This document shows, one piece after another, positions 24,012-31,697 of a stretch of 32,346 nt of DNA. Numbering within the stretch: position 1 is the stretch's first letter; every line of letters starts with the position of its first letter. The position numbers were made by a program, and so were the translations under genes. The DNA is taken from assembly GCF_025336485.1 (NCBI RefSeq), contig NZ_JAODAB010000043.1, forward strand, positions 1-32,346, read 5' to 3'. The DNA is from Pseudomonas citri. Lineage in GTDB: Bacteria; Pseudomonadota; Gammaproteobacteria; Pseudomonadales; Pseudomonadaceae. Below the pieces are notes generated by a model. That model made no database searches. It had not been told where the DNA came from and saw nothing but the letters and a program-made list of their open reading frames with translations.

Positions 24012-25142
24012 ATGAAAAGCAAAACCATCCGCCGCTGGTCCTTCGTCCACACCTGGACCAGCCTGATCTGCACGGTGTTCCTGCTGATGCTGGCGATCAC
24101 CGGGCTGCCGTTGATCTTCCATCATGAAATCGAGCACCTGCTGGGCGATGCGCCGGAGCTGCGGGAAATGCCGGTCGATACCCCGCCGCTGGACCTGCAA
24201 CAACTGGTGGAAAAAGCCAAGGCCCATCGCCCGGGCGAAGTGGTCCAGTATTTTGGCTGGGATGATGACGAGCCCAACGGCGTGACCACCATCATGGCGC
24301 CGACGCCGGGCACCGAACCCAATGCCTCCCACACCTTCATGCTCGACGCACGCACTGGCGAAGCCCTGGAAATGCCCTCGGCCAACGGTGGTTTCATGAT
24401 GGTCATGTTGCGCCTGCATGTGGACCTGTTCGCCGGGTTGCCAGGCAAATGGTTGCTGGCCTTCATGGGGTTGTTGTTCGTGATCGCCATCATCTCCGGC
24501 GTGGTCTTGTACCTGCCGTTCATGCGCCGCTTGAAATTCGCCACCGTGCGCCAGGACAAATCCACCCGCCTGCGCTGGCTCGACCTGCACAACCTGATCG
24601 GCGTGGTCACACTGGTCTGGGCACTGACCGTAGGGGTCACCGGAGTCATCGCCGCGTGCGCCGAACTGATCATCGGCGCCTGGCGCAACGACAGCCTCAG
24701 CGCCATGGTCGCCCCTTACCGCGACACCCCGCCGCTGACGCAACTGGCACCCGCTACCCGCTTGCTGGATATCGCCAGGGACGCCGCGTCGGGCATGGCG
24801 CCAAGCTTCATCGCTTTTCCCGGCACGCTGTTCTCCAGCGAGCACCACTATGGCGTGTTCATGAAGGGCAACACGCACCTGACTGCCCATTTGCTGACGC
24901 CGGTGCTGATCGACGCCAGCACCCTGGACGTCACCGCCGTGGCCGAACGGCCGTGGTACATGGACGCCATGAGCCTGTCGCTGCCGCTGCATTTCGGCGA
25001 CTACGGCGGCCGGCCGATGCAGATTTTCTGGGCGGTCCTCGACGTATTGACCATTATCGTCCTCGGCAGCGGTGTGTACCTGTGGCAGGTGCGGCGTAAA
25101 GCCGCCAGACGCGCAACGACCGGCATGGAGACCGTCTCGTGA
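24012..25142 (+). CDS. PepSY-domain inner-membrane protein (FoxB-like)
   Basis: 376 residues with about four membrane helices: near 12-36 (WTSLICTVFLLMLAITGLPLIF), 143-167, 193-215 and 335-357. Two periplasmic PepSY-like regions lie between them, and His residues within or near helices (FVHTWTSLICTV, LRLHVDLFAG, LDLHNLIGVVT) are arranged as in PepSY_TM proteins, some of which act as ferric-siderophore reductases. FoxB of P. aeruginosa, a relative by layout, takes part in using several hydroxamate siderophores. Position directly after the receptor supports removal of iron from the imported ferric siderophore, but this is inferred. The last bases overlap the next gene by GTGA. Confidence 0.88.
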   Translation: MKSKTIRRWSFVHTWTSLICTVFLLMLAITGLPLIFHHEIEHLLGDAPELREMPVDTPPLDLQQLVEKAKAHRPGEVVQYFGWDDDEPNGVTTIMAPTPGTEPNASHTFMLDARTGEALEMPSANGGFMMVMLRLHVDLFAGLPGKWLLAFMGLLFVIAIISGVVLYLPFMRRLKFATVRQDKSTRLRWLDLHNLIGVVTLVWALTVGVTGVIAACAELIIGAWRNDSLSAMVAPYRDTPPLTQLAPATRLLDIARDAASGMAPSFIAFPGTLFSSEHHYGVFMKGNTHLTAHLLTPVLIDASTLDVTAVAERPWYMDAMSLSLPLHFGDYGGRPMQIFWAVLDVLTIIVLGSGVYLWQVRRKAARRATTGMETVS

Positions 25143-25333
25143 AGCCCCGGCAATCAAGTTTCTGGAAAGTGTTCGGCATGCCCATGGCCATCGGCGTCCT
25201 GTGCGCCGCTGGGCTGTTCAGCGCCTTGCTCGGCGATGGCCCGTGGGACGCCGTGAGTTGGCTCGGGCTGGGCATTCCCTGCGCGCTGGGCATGTGGGGC
25301 CTGCTTGCGCAGGCTCGGTCGCGCCTGCCTTGA
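25139..25333 (+). CDS. small two-helix membrane protein of the siderophore operon
   Basis: 64 residues starting at GTG within the PepSY stop (GTGA overlap). Two hydrophobic helices are visible, about 13-32 (MPMAIGVLCAAGLFSALLG) and 38-57 (SWLGLGIPCALGMWGLLAQA), separated by a short GDGPWDAV loop. I do not recognise a named family. Tight coupling to the PepSY gene suggests an accessory subunit or assembly partner in the inner membrane. Confidence 0.75.
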   Translation: MKPRQSSFWKVFGMPMAIGVLCAAGLFSALLGDGPWDAVSWLGLGIPCALGMWGLLAQARSRLP

Positions 25334-25387
25334 ACAGCGATGAACGCGCTATGCTGCGCAACAAGTCCCACTGATCGAGACGTTGCC

Positions 25388-26017
25388 ATGTCCACCCCCA
25401 GCATGACGTTGTTCCACAACCCTGCCTCGCCCTTCGTTCGCAAGGTCCTGGTGCTGCTGCACGAAACCGGTCAGCAAGACCGCGTGGCGCTACAGCTCAG
25501 CCAACTCACGCCGGTCAAGCCGGACCGGGCGCTCATCGAGGACAACCCGTTGAGCAAGATCCCGGCCCTGCGCCTGGCCAACGGGACGGTGATCCATGAC
25601 AGCCGCGTCATCCTCGATTACCTCGACCACCAGCATGTCGGCAACCCGCTGATCCCTCGCGACGGTGCAGCCCGCTGGCGGCGCCTGACCCTGGCCTCCC
25701 TGGCCGACGGGATCATGGATGCCGCGGTGATGATCCGCTACGAAACCGCCCTGCGCCCCGCCGAGAAACATTGGGACGAATGGCTCGATGCACAACGGGA
25801 CAAGATCCGCCGCGCCCTGGGCGTGCTCGAAGCCGAGGCGATTGCCGAACTGGCCTGCCATTTCGACGTGGCCTCCATCAGCGTGGCCTGCGCCCTGGGC
25901 TACCTGGACCTGCGCCATCCCGACCTGAATTGGCGCAAGGCCAACCCGCAATTGGCGGCGTGGTTTGCCGAGGTGAGCTTGCGGCCGTCGATGGTCGAGA
26001 CGGTGCCCAGGGTTTAG
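25388..26017 (+). CDS. glutathione S-transferase family protein
   Basis: 209 residues: a thioredoxin-fold N-terminal domain (MTLFHNPASPFVRKVLVLLHETG, cis-proline in NPLSKIPALRL, glutathione-binding DSRVI at about 71-75) and an all-helical C-terminal domain. The substrate is unknown; bacterial members detoxify electrophiles or act in redox control. The ATG at 25388 is chosen because the family's N-terminus begins there; an upstream in-frame ATG at 25340 lies in the preceding gap and reads non-coding. It is separate in function from the iron genes but follows them on the same strand by 54 bases. A GST gene also lies near the fiu genes of P. aeruginosa, as far as I recall. Confidence 0.9.
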   Translation: MSTPSMTLFHNPASPFVRKVLVLLHETGQQDRVALQLSQLTPVKPDRALIEDNPLSKIPALRLANGTVIHDSRVILDYLDHQHVGNPLIPRDGAARWRRLTLASLADGIMDAAVMIRYETALRPAEKHWDEWLDAQRDKIRRALGVLEAEAIAELACHFDVASISVACALGYLDLRHPDLNWRKANPQLAAWFAEVSLRPSMVETVPRV

Positions 26018-26262
26018 TACTGCACTGACCGGTCAGGCCTCATCGCGGGCAAGCCTTGCTCCCACAGGTTTTGCTCCCCCAGGTCAGGTGCAATCCTTGG
26101 GAGCAGGGATTGTAAAAGCATCTCCTGTGGGAGCAGGGGCTGTGGGAGCATGGCTTGCCCGCGATAGCTGCGCAGCGGATCCCGAGGAAACAACCCGGCA
26201 ATCTGCATCACCAACACCTCACGCAATTGCCGGTCCTCCCGCAACCCCAACGACCGGCTCAT
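26014..26262 (-). CDS. short open frame coupled to creD and running into REP sequence
   Basis: 82 codons starting at an ATG that overlaps the creD stop by four bases (ATGA). The first 32 residues (MSRSLGLREDRQLREVLVMQ onwards to PRDPLRS) look like real protein; from SYRGQA on, the frame simply translates REP elements (26042-26165). Either the tail of a small gene was replaced by a REP insertion, or the whole frame is chance. The coupling to creD favours a real but damaged gene. No function can be assigned. Confidence 0.3.
   Translation of the reverse strand: MSRSLGLREDRQLREVLVMQIAGLFPRDPLRSYRGQAMLPQPLLPQEMLLQSLLPRIAPDLGEQNLWEQGLPAMRPDRSVQY
26042..26165. repeat. nested REP doublet (REPIN) downstream of the GST gene
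   Basis: Outer arms 26042-26067 and 26140-26165 (26 bases each) are inverted copies with one mismatch and match the arms at 19716-19804. An inner pair, TGCTCCC / GGGAGCA (26072-26078 / 26099-26105), and further GTGGGAGCA repeats (26127-26147) make this a cluster of several arms. It lies between convergent genes and extends the reading frame that follows creD. Confidence 0.88.
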
Positions 26263-27632
26263 TTGACTTCTCCCAGATCGAAGGTCATTGCGGCGGCAGG
26301 CTTCGCCCCGACACCGTACCAGTCCAGCTTGCGGGTCAATACCATGAACGCGCCCAGCAGGCCGAACAGCAGCAACGAGCCCATCAACAGCGCGTAGTCT
26401 TCGGCGCTCAACAGCCCGTAGAGCAAGGCGTACAACGCCGCCAACCCGGCCGAGAAGCCCAGGCCATGGCTGACGCTGCGCAGCACGTGGCAGACATAGA
26501 AGCCGATCAACACGACACAGGCGCTGGCCGACGCCAGGTACGCCAGGGCAAAACCGATGTGTTCCGACAGCGACAGCAGCAACAGGTAGAAGAACGCCAG
26601 CGCCACACCCACCAACGCGTACTGGATCGGGTGCACCGCCAGGCTCTTGAGCACCTCGAAGAGGAAGAAGCCGGCGAAGGTCAGGGCAATGAACAGCAGC
26701 GCATATTTGATCGCCCGGTCGCTCTTGAGGTACTGGTCCACCGGGTCGATGAAACTCACACCGAAGGCGCGGCTGCGGAATTCTTCACAGTTGTCGCTGG
26801 GCAGGCAGTTTTGCAGCGCTTCCTCAAGGTTGGTGGAAAAGAACGACGTCTGCCAATCGGCGTTGAAGCCTTGCTCATTGATGTCGCGACTGACTGGCAA
26901 GTAGCTGCCGATGAAGCTCGGGTGCGGCCAGTCTGCGGCCAGATGCACTTTACTGCTCTTGCCCACCGGCAGGATCTGCAACTCGCCGGTCCCTTGCAGG
27001 CGCAGGTCGAAACCGAAAGTCAGGTCCGCACTGCCCTGGCCGGTGACCATCGGCAGCGGCACATGCACGCCTTGTCCCAACCAGCCGACGCGCGAGCCGG
27101 GCAGGATATCGATGGTCTTCTGGTTCAGCGTCAGGGCCAGCGCATTCTCGATGCCGCGAATGTCACTGATGCCCACGCTCAGGTACGGCTCGTCGAAGTG
27201 GTAACTGCTGAGGTCCTTGGATGCGACGCCATAGTTCTCGGGCACCTTGAAGCGCCCGTCGATGCGGTTGTCGGCATGGAACAACCGTGCCTCGTAGATC
27301 CCCCGGGCACGGGTTTCGGTGCGGACCTGGCCGTCGAGTTCGAATTGCTCCGGCAGGAAATACAACTCGCCGCGCTGCTCGACCGTTTCCTGGAAACGCA
27401 CACCGGTCTTCTCATTGGTGTTCCATACCCGCACATCCCGACGATACGGCACCACCAGCAGCGGCCCGACCAGTTGCTGGCTGTTGCTGGAACTGCGGGC
27501 GATGTCTTGCAACACACCGTCGCGCAGTTCCTGGCGCTCGTCGATGACGCCGTTGATCATCAACAGCGGGATCATCAGCAAGAGAATCAAGAGGGCAATC
27601 ATGCCCAGTTTTATGGCGAGGCTGCGGTTCAT
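26259..27632 (-). CDS. creD: inner-membrane protein CreD
   Basis: 457 residues, the family's usual length. One N-terminal helix (KLGMIALLILLLMIPLLMI, about 8-26), a large periplasmic domain (about 30-300, with LLVVPYR and DLSSYHFDEPYLSVGISDIRG) and about six C-terminal helices end in TRKLDWYGVG. CreD is the main target of CreBC and affects envelope integrity and, in some species, beta-lactam response. AGGGAGAG precedes the ATG. The 102-base gap after creC contains a tandem repeat that resembles a CreB site, so creD probably has its own CreB-activated promoter. Confidence 0.93.
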   Translation of the reverse strand: MNRSLAIKLGMIALLILLLMIPLLMINGVIDERQELRDGVLQDIARSSSNSQQLVGPLLVVPYRRDVRVWNTNEKTGVRFQETVEQRGELYFLPEQFELDGQVRTETRARGIYEARLFHADNRIDGRFKVPENYGVASKDLSSYHFDEPYLSVGISDIRGIENALALTLNQKTIDILPGSRVGWLGQGVHVPLPMVTGQGSADLTFGFDLRLQGTGELQILPVGKSSKVHLAADWPHPSFIGSYLPVSRDINEQGFNADWQTSFFSTNLEEALQNCLPSDNCEEFRSRAFGVSFIDPVDQYLKSDRAIKYALLFIALTFAGFFLFEVLKSLAVHPIQYALVGVALAFFYLLLLSLSEHIGFALAYLASASACVVLIGFYVCHVLRSVSHGLGFSAGLAALYALLYGLLSAEDYALLMGSLLLFGLLGAFMVLTRKLDWYGVGAKPAAAMTFDLGEVK

Positions 27633-27698
27633 GTGGGGCTCTCCCTGTTCGAATGAAGGAGAGTCTGGGAGGGCTGTGTGCCGGGGTTATGGAGCGAA

Positions 27699-27720
27699 TG
27701 TGGAGATTGTGTGGAGATTG
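27699..27720 (-). promoter_or_regulatory. creD: tandem repeat resembling a CreB binding site (cre-tag) before creD
   Basis: The 11-base unit TGTGGAGATTG occurs twice in perfect tandem (27699-27709, 27710-27720). On the minus strand this gives TCCAC-N6-TCCAC (27715-27700), one mismatch per half from the published cre-tag TTCAC-N6-TTCAC. The 11-base spacing puts both halves on one face of the helix, as OmpR-family regulators such as CreB need. It lies about 70 bases before the creD start. Confidence 0.6.
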
Positions 27721-27734
27721 CACAGCGATATTTT

Positions 27735-29153
27735 TCAGGGCAACCGCAACACCACTTCCACCCCACCCTCGACATTGCCAATCGTGAACGCCCCCCCATG
27801 CAACTGCACCACTTCCGCCACGAAATTGAGCCCCAGGCCGGTGCTCTTGCGGCCGCTGTCCGGACGCGGCAGGGAGTAGAAACGCTCGCTCAGGCGCGGC
27901 AGGGCGTAGTCAGGGATCGGCTCGGCCTGATTGAACAGGCGGATTTCGATGCGGCTGCCGATGCGCTCGGCGCTGATACGCAAGCTGCCACCGGGCGGTG
28001 TGAAGTCCAGGGCGTTCTCCAGCAGATTACCCAGGGCCTGGCGCAACAGGAACGGCTCGCCCGTCAGCACCAGGTCCTGGGCGATGCGCTGTTCGATCGT
28101 CAACTGCCGATGCTCGATCCGGCCGCCGCAACCTTGCAGCAGCTCATCGAACAACCCGGCCAACGGCACAGCGACGTTCTCCTCCAGCCCCTGGCGTTGT
28201 TCGACCTGGGCCAGGTTGAGCAGACGCTCGATCAACTGCTGCATGCGCACGCTTTCGCTGTCGATGTTGCCGACAAAGCGCTGGCGCTGGGCGCTGGGCA
28301 TGTCGCCCTGCAGTAACTCGGCCGCCCCGCGAATCGCCGCCAGTGGACTTTTGAGTTCATGAGTCAGGGTGTGCACGTAGCGCTCGACGTAGGCCTTGCC
28401 TTCCAACTGGGTGCGCATGTGCTCCACCGCACCGGCCAGTTGCTCGAACTCACCGCCGCGATAATGCGGCACCTCCACCCGACGCCCCTGGCTGACGGCT
28501 TCGGCATACGCGGTCAGGCGGCGCAACGCCGCGCTGAGCCACCACGACAGCAAGGCGCCCAGCAACAGGCCCAGGCCGATCAACCCGGCCCCGTAGGCCA
28601 GCAGGCGCCGTTCGGTGCGGTCGACATAAGGCTGCAACGAGCTGTTGGGCTTGGCGACGGTGACCACGCCGATGATCTGGCCGTTGTCGCGGATCGGTGC
28701 GCCGACGTGCATCACCGAAGACGTCGCGTCATCCGGGTTGCTGCGGGTCGAGCGGGCCCCGTAATGGCCGCGCAGGGTCAGATAGACGTCGTTCCAACGG
28801 GAATAATCCTGGCCCACCGCCGTACCGCTGGAGTCGAGCACCACGATGCCCTTGGCATCCGTGACGTAGATGCGATGGTTGACCTGGTTCTTCGGCAGGC
28901 CCCAGATCTTCGCCGCCGGCTGGCGCTCGCCGTAGGCCTTGAGCAGTTGTGGCCAGCGATTCTGGTTGAGGGTGCCGGCCTTGAAATCGTCCCGCAGGAT
29001 CTCGGCCATCAGGTTGGCCGTGTCCACCAGGGTTTCCTCGGTGGACTGGCGCACCCCGGGGCGGATCTCCTCCATCACCGTGTTGAGCACGAAATAACCG
29101 GTCAAGGCGATGAACAGCACATACACCAGGAAAATCCGGATCCCCAACGACAT
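27735..29153 (-). CDS. creC: sensor histidine kinase CreC
   Basis: 472 residues: membrane helix 1 (about 6-27), a periplasmic sensor with a PAS/Cache-like fold (about 30-180: RIYVTDAKGIVVLDSSG), helix 2 (about 186-206), HAMP linker, then HisKA with His265 in THELKSPLAA and HATPase_c with NLLENALDFT and STGLGLNF. It phosphorylates CreB. In E. coli CreC responds to fermentation and nutrient conditions; in pseudomonads the system has been linked to cell-wall stress. The ATG shares one base with the creB stop (TGATG), so the two are coupled. Confidence 0.95.
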   Translation of the reverse strand: MSLGIRIFLVYVLFIALTGYFVLNTVMEEIRPGVRQSTEETLVDTANLMAEILRDDFKAGTLNQNRWPQLLKAYGERQPAAKIWGLPKNQVNHRIYVTDAKGIVVLDSSGTAVGQDYSRWNDVYLTLRGHYGARSTRSNPDDATSSVMHVGAPIRDNGQIIGVVTVAKPNSSLQPYVDRTERRLLAYGAGLIGLGLLLGALLSWWLSAALRRLTAYAEAVSQGRRVEVPHYRGGEFEQLAGAVEHMRTQLEGKAYVERYVHTLTHELKSPLAAIRGAAELLQGDMPSAQRQRFVGNIDSESVRMQQLIERLLNLAQVEQRQGLEENVAVPLAGLFDELLQGCGGRIEHRQLTIEQRIAQDLVLTGEPFLLRQALGNLLENALDFTPPGGSLRISAERIGSRIEIRLFNQAEPIPDYALPRLSERFYSLPRPDSGRKSTGLGLNFVAEVVQLHGGAFTIGNVEGGVEVVLRLP

Positions 29154-29833
29154 CAGCTGTGCCCCGGGCTGTAGCTGTAGCCCAGGCCGCGATGGGTCTG
29201 GATCGGCTCGGCCTCGGCGCGGACCAGGCGCAACTTGGCGCGCACGCTCTTGATGTGGCTGTCGATGCTGCGCTCGTAGCCCGCATCGCTGGCCACGCCC
29301 AGGGCATCGAGCAATTGTTCGCGACTGAACACCCGTTCAGGTTGCTCCAGCAGGCAATTGAGCAAGCGAAACTCGTGGCGGGTCAGGTTCAGCGGTTTGC
29401 CACGGTAGCTGATCTGAACCCGGTCGGGGTCCACCAGAAACAACGCCGAGCCCAGCTCCGCGACCGGGCGTGGCGCCACCCGCTTGAGAATCGCCCGGAC
29501 CCGCGCCGCCACTTCCCGCGGGCTGAAGGGCTTGACCACATAATCGTCGGCGCCGATCTCCAGGCCCACCACCCGATCGATCTCGCCATCCCGGGCTGTA
29601 AGAAAAATGACCGGAACGTCGCTGAAACGTCTGAGATTTTTACAAGTCTCGAATCCGCTGATATCCGGCAGGCCCACATCGAGGATGATCAGGTCCGCCG
29701 GGGTGCTTTTCTGGTGATCGAGGGCGGCCGCGCCCAGGCTCAGCCAAGTGGTGTCAAAGCCCTCCCCTTGCAGGGCAAACACCAGCGTATCGGCGATAGC
29801 GGCTTCGTCTTCGACAATCAGAATATGAGGCAT
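29153..29833 (-). CDS. creB: response regulator CreB
   Basis: 226 residues of the OmpR/PhoB class. The receiver has Glu8-Asp9 in IVEDEAA, phospho-acceptor Asp52 in LILDVGLPD-like LIILDVGLPD, Thr79 and Lys101 in VVKPFSP; the winged-helix DNA-binding domain covers about 130-222 (LNLTRHEFRLLNCLLEQPERVFSREQLL, ending RGLGYSYSPGHS). The ATG at 29833 matches the family N-terminus but has no evident ribosome site, so translation may depend on the upstream gene, whose stop is 70 bases away. Confidence 0.95.
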   Translation of the reverse strand: MPHILIVEDEAAIADTLVFALQGEGFDTTWLSLGAAALDHQKSTPADLIILDVGLPDISGFETCKNLRRFSDVPVIFLTARDGEIDRVVGLEIGADDYVVKPFSPREVAARVRAILKRVAPRPVAELGSALFLVDPDRVQISYRGKPLNLTRHEFRLLNCLLEQPERVFSREQLLDALGVASDAGYERSIDSHIKSVRAKLRLVRAEAEPIQTHRGLGYSYSPGHS

Positions 29834-29903
29834 GGCTTGCGAGCCCGACAGTAAAGTTGCCGGAACGGTGCCCCAAGGCTCGAAGCGCGTCAATCAGGGA
29901 AAA

Positions 29904-30410
29904 TCAGCACTCCGGCTTATCCGCCGTAAACCGCCGCGCCGGGTTCACCGCCGCGCCGAACTCGCGCAACGCCTTGGCCCCGATCAACAACGGATAATTG
30001 AAACTGCTGCGGTCGGTCAGGTTGACCTCCACGGTGCGCTTGACGTTGCCCAGGCACATTTCCAGCTCCACCACCGGGCGCTTGCTGGGGGCGATTTTTT
30101 CGTCGTCTTCCTCGTCTTCCTCGGAGCGCGTCTTGATCTTGCTGATGCGGGCGATCTTGTGTTCGTAGACCTTGTTGCTCGCGCCCTTGGTGGCGAGGCG
30201 AAAGCGTACCCAGTCATCGCCGTCGCGGGTGAACATTTCGATGTCCTTGGCAGACAGCGAGGCGGTCAGGGCGCCGGTGTCCATCTTGGCCTTGAGCACC
30301 TCGCCGCCGATTTCCGGCAGCGCGATGTATTCGTAGCGCCCGTACAGGGTCGGGTCGGCGGCCAGCACTGGCAAGGCCACCAGGGAGAGCAGGGCGAGAA
30401 ATGATTTCAT
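29904..30410 (-). CDS. exported retropepsin-like / ATP-dependent zinc protease family protein
   Basis: 168 residues with a signal peptide (MKSFLALLSLVALPVLAA, cleaved near 18). The mature part matches the family once called ATP-dependent zinc protease (PF05618, also RimB-like), which has a retropepsin-like fold; the expected active aspartate lies in KMDTGALTASL (about 42-52), and NYPLLIGAKALREF near the end is a second typical block. An acidic insertion (SEEDEEDDEK, about 96-105) interrupts the domain. It leads the likely unit with creB, creC and creD, and its envelope location fits a link with CreBC signalling, though proof is lacking. AGAGGA lies about 12 bases before the ATG. Confidence 0.85.
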   Translation of the reverse strand: MKSFLALLSLVALPVLAADPTLYGRYEYIALPEIGGEVLKAKMDTGALTASLSAKDIEMFTRDGDDWVRFRLATKGASNKVYEHKIARISKIKTRSEEDEEDDEKIAPSKRPVVELEMCLGNVKRTVEVNLTDRSSFNYPLLIGAKALREFGAAVNPARRFTADKPEC

Positions 30411-30723
30411 GCGGTAGGGCTTCCTCTGTTTGGGTGTTTTTTAGACCGTGACCCATGAATTCGTTCGGTCGATCGCGCACCTGTGGCGAGGGGATTTATC
30501 CCCGCTAGGCTGCGCAAGCAGTCCCAAGTCAGACAACACGGTCTGCCAGGGAGATTGAGTTCACTGCTTTAGGGCTGCTGCGCAGCCCAGCGGGGATAAA
30601 TCCCCTCGCCACAAAAACGCTCCCAATCTACCGGGGCCAAAGTGAAACTTTCGTCCAAGCCGATTTGGCCTGTCACCCGAAGCTGCTTATCATGGCCCGC
30701 CCACCCGTTCGCAAGAGTCGTTT
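30411..30723. other. 313-base divergent region, retropepsin-like gene / acyltransferase gene
   Basis: The middle is filled by the 132-base inverted REP element at 30482-30613, leaving about 70 bases before the minus-strand gene and 110 before the plus-strand gene for promoters. No further gene or clear operator was seen. Confidence 0.6.
30482..30613. repeat. large REPIN: 35-bp inverted repeat around a 62-base spacer
   Basis: Arms 30482-30516 and 30579-30613 pair over 35 bases with a single mismatch. Each arm starts TGTGGCGAGGGGATTTATCC and continues through CCGCT and a GGCTGCGC block. This is the complete form of the palindromes at 10813 and 23962, which contain only the outer motif folded back on itself. 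Confidence 0.92.
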
Positions 30724-31617
30724 ATGCGCCGCCTGCTCACCGGCTGTTTCGTCACGCTGCTGTTGTTGCTCAACACCCTGGTGCTGTTCGGGCCGTTGCT
30801 GGTGTTCGCGCTGCTCAAGCTGGTCCTGCCCGGGCGTTTTCGCGACTATGCCTCTTGGGCGGTGATGTGGATCGCCGAGACCTGGGCCGAAATCGACAAG
30901 TTGATCTTCGCCCTGTGCATTCCCACTCGCTGGGACATCCGCGGTGGCGAAGGCTTACGTGGCGATACTTCTTATCTGGTGATCAGCAACCACCAGTCCT
31001 GGGTGGACATCCCGGCCCTGATCCAGGCCCTCAACCGTCGCACGCCGTTTTTCAAGTTCTTCCTCAAGAAAGAACTGATCTGGGTGCCGTTCCTGGGACT
31101 GGCCTGGTGGGCACTGGACTACCCGTTCATGAAGCGCTACACCAAGGCGTTCCTGGCGAAAAATCCGGAACTGGCGGGCAAGGACCTGGAAATCACCAAG
31201 GCCGCCTGCGAGCTGTTCAAGCGCCAACCAGTCACCGTGGTGAACTACCTGGAAGGCACGCGCTTCAGCGCCGCCAAAAACCAACAGCAAGCATCGCCCT
31301 TCAGCCACCTGCTCAAGCCCAAGGCCGGCGGAGTGGCGTTCGTGCTGGCGGCGATGGGTGAACAACTGGACGCCGTGCTGGACGTGACAGTGGTGTATCC
31401 GCAACAACGGATTCCCGGCTTCTGGGACCTGCTCAGCGGCGCGGTGCCGCGGGTCATCATCGACATCCAGACCCGCGAACTGGACCCGGCGCTGTGGCGC
31501 GGCGATTACGAAAACGACCCGGTGTTTCGCCAGTATGTGCAGGATTGGGTCAACCGGCTCTGGACCGAGAAGGACCGGCGCATTGCGGCCTTGCGTAACG
31601 AAGGACAGGGTTCCTAA
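30724..31617 (+). CDS. PlsC-family acyltransferase (YihG-like)
   Basis: 297 residues. An N-terminal membrane helix (about 8-36: CFVTLLLLLNTLVLFGPLLVFALLKLVL) precedes the acyltransferase domain with motif I NHQSWVD (His90, Asp95), motif II around FFLKKELIWVPFLG and motif III YLEGTRFS (176-182). This matches the 1-acyl-glycerol-3-phosphate acyltransferase superfamily, YihG branch, acting at the inner membrane on lysophospholipid or a related acceptor. The true acceptor is not shown by the sequence. The start MRRLLTG has only AAGAG upstream. An 8-bp hairpin without a T-run (31660-31667 / 31674-31681) follows the stop codon. Confidence 0.9.
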   Translation: MRRLLTGCFVTLLLLLNTLVLFGPLLVFALLKLVLPGRFRDYASWAVMWIAETWAEIDKLIFALCIPTRWDIRGGEGLRGDTSYLVISNHQSWVDIPALIQALNRRTPFFKFFLKKELIWVPFLGLAWWALDYPFMKRYTKAFLAKNPELAGKDLEITKAACELFKRQPVTVVNYLEGTRFSAAKNQQQASPFSHLLKPKAGGVAFVLAAMGEQLDAVLDVTVVYPQQRIPGFWDLLSGAVPRVIIDIQTRELDPALWRGDYENDPVFRQYVQDWVNRLWTEKDRRIAALRNEGQGS

Positions 31618-31697
31618 CAGTTCTGATAGTAGGCAGCGGCGGGGAAAACTCCGATGCTGAAGGTCCGGATTTTCGGACCTTGCACGGAGCCCGGCGT

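Noticed and set aside
30642..31361. 239-codon plus-strand frame overlapping the acyltransferase gene
   Set aside because: Out of frame with the NHQSWVD and EGTRFS motifs; no domain of its own.
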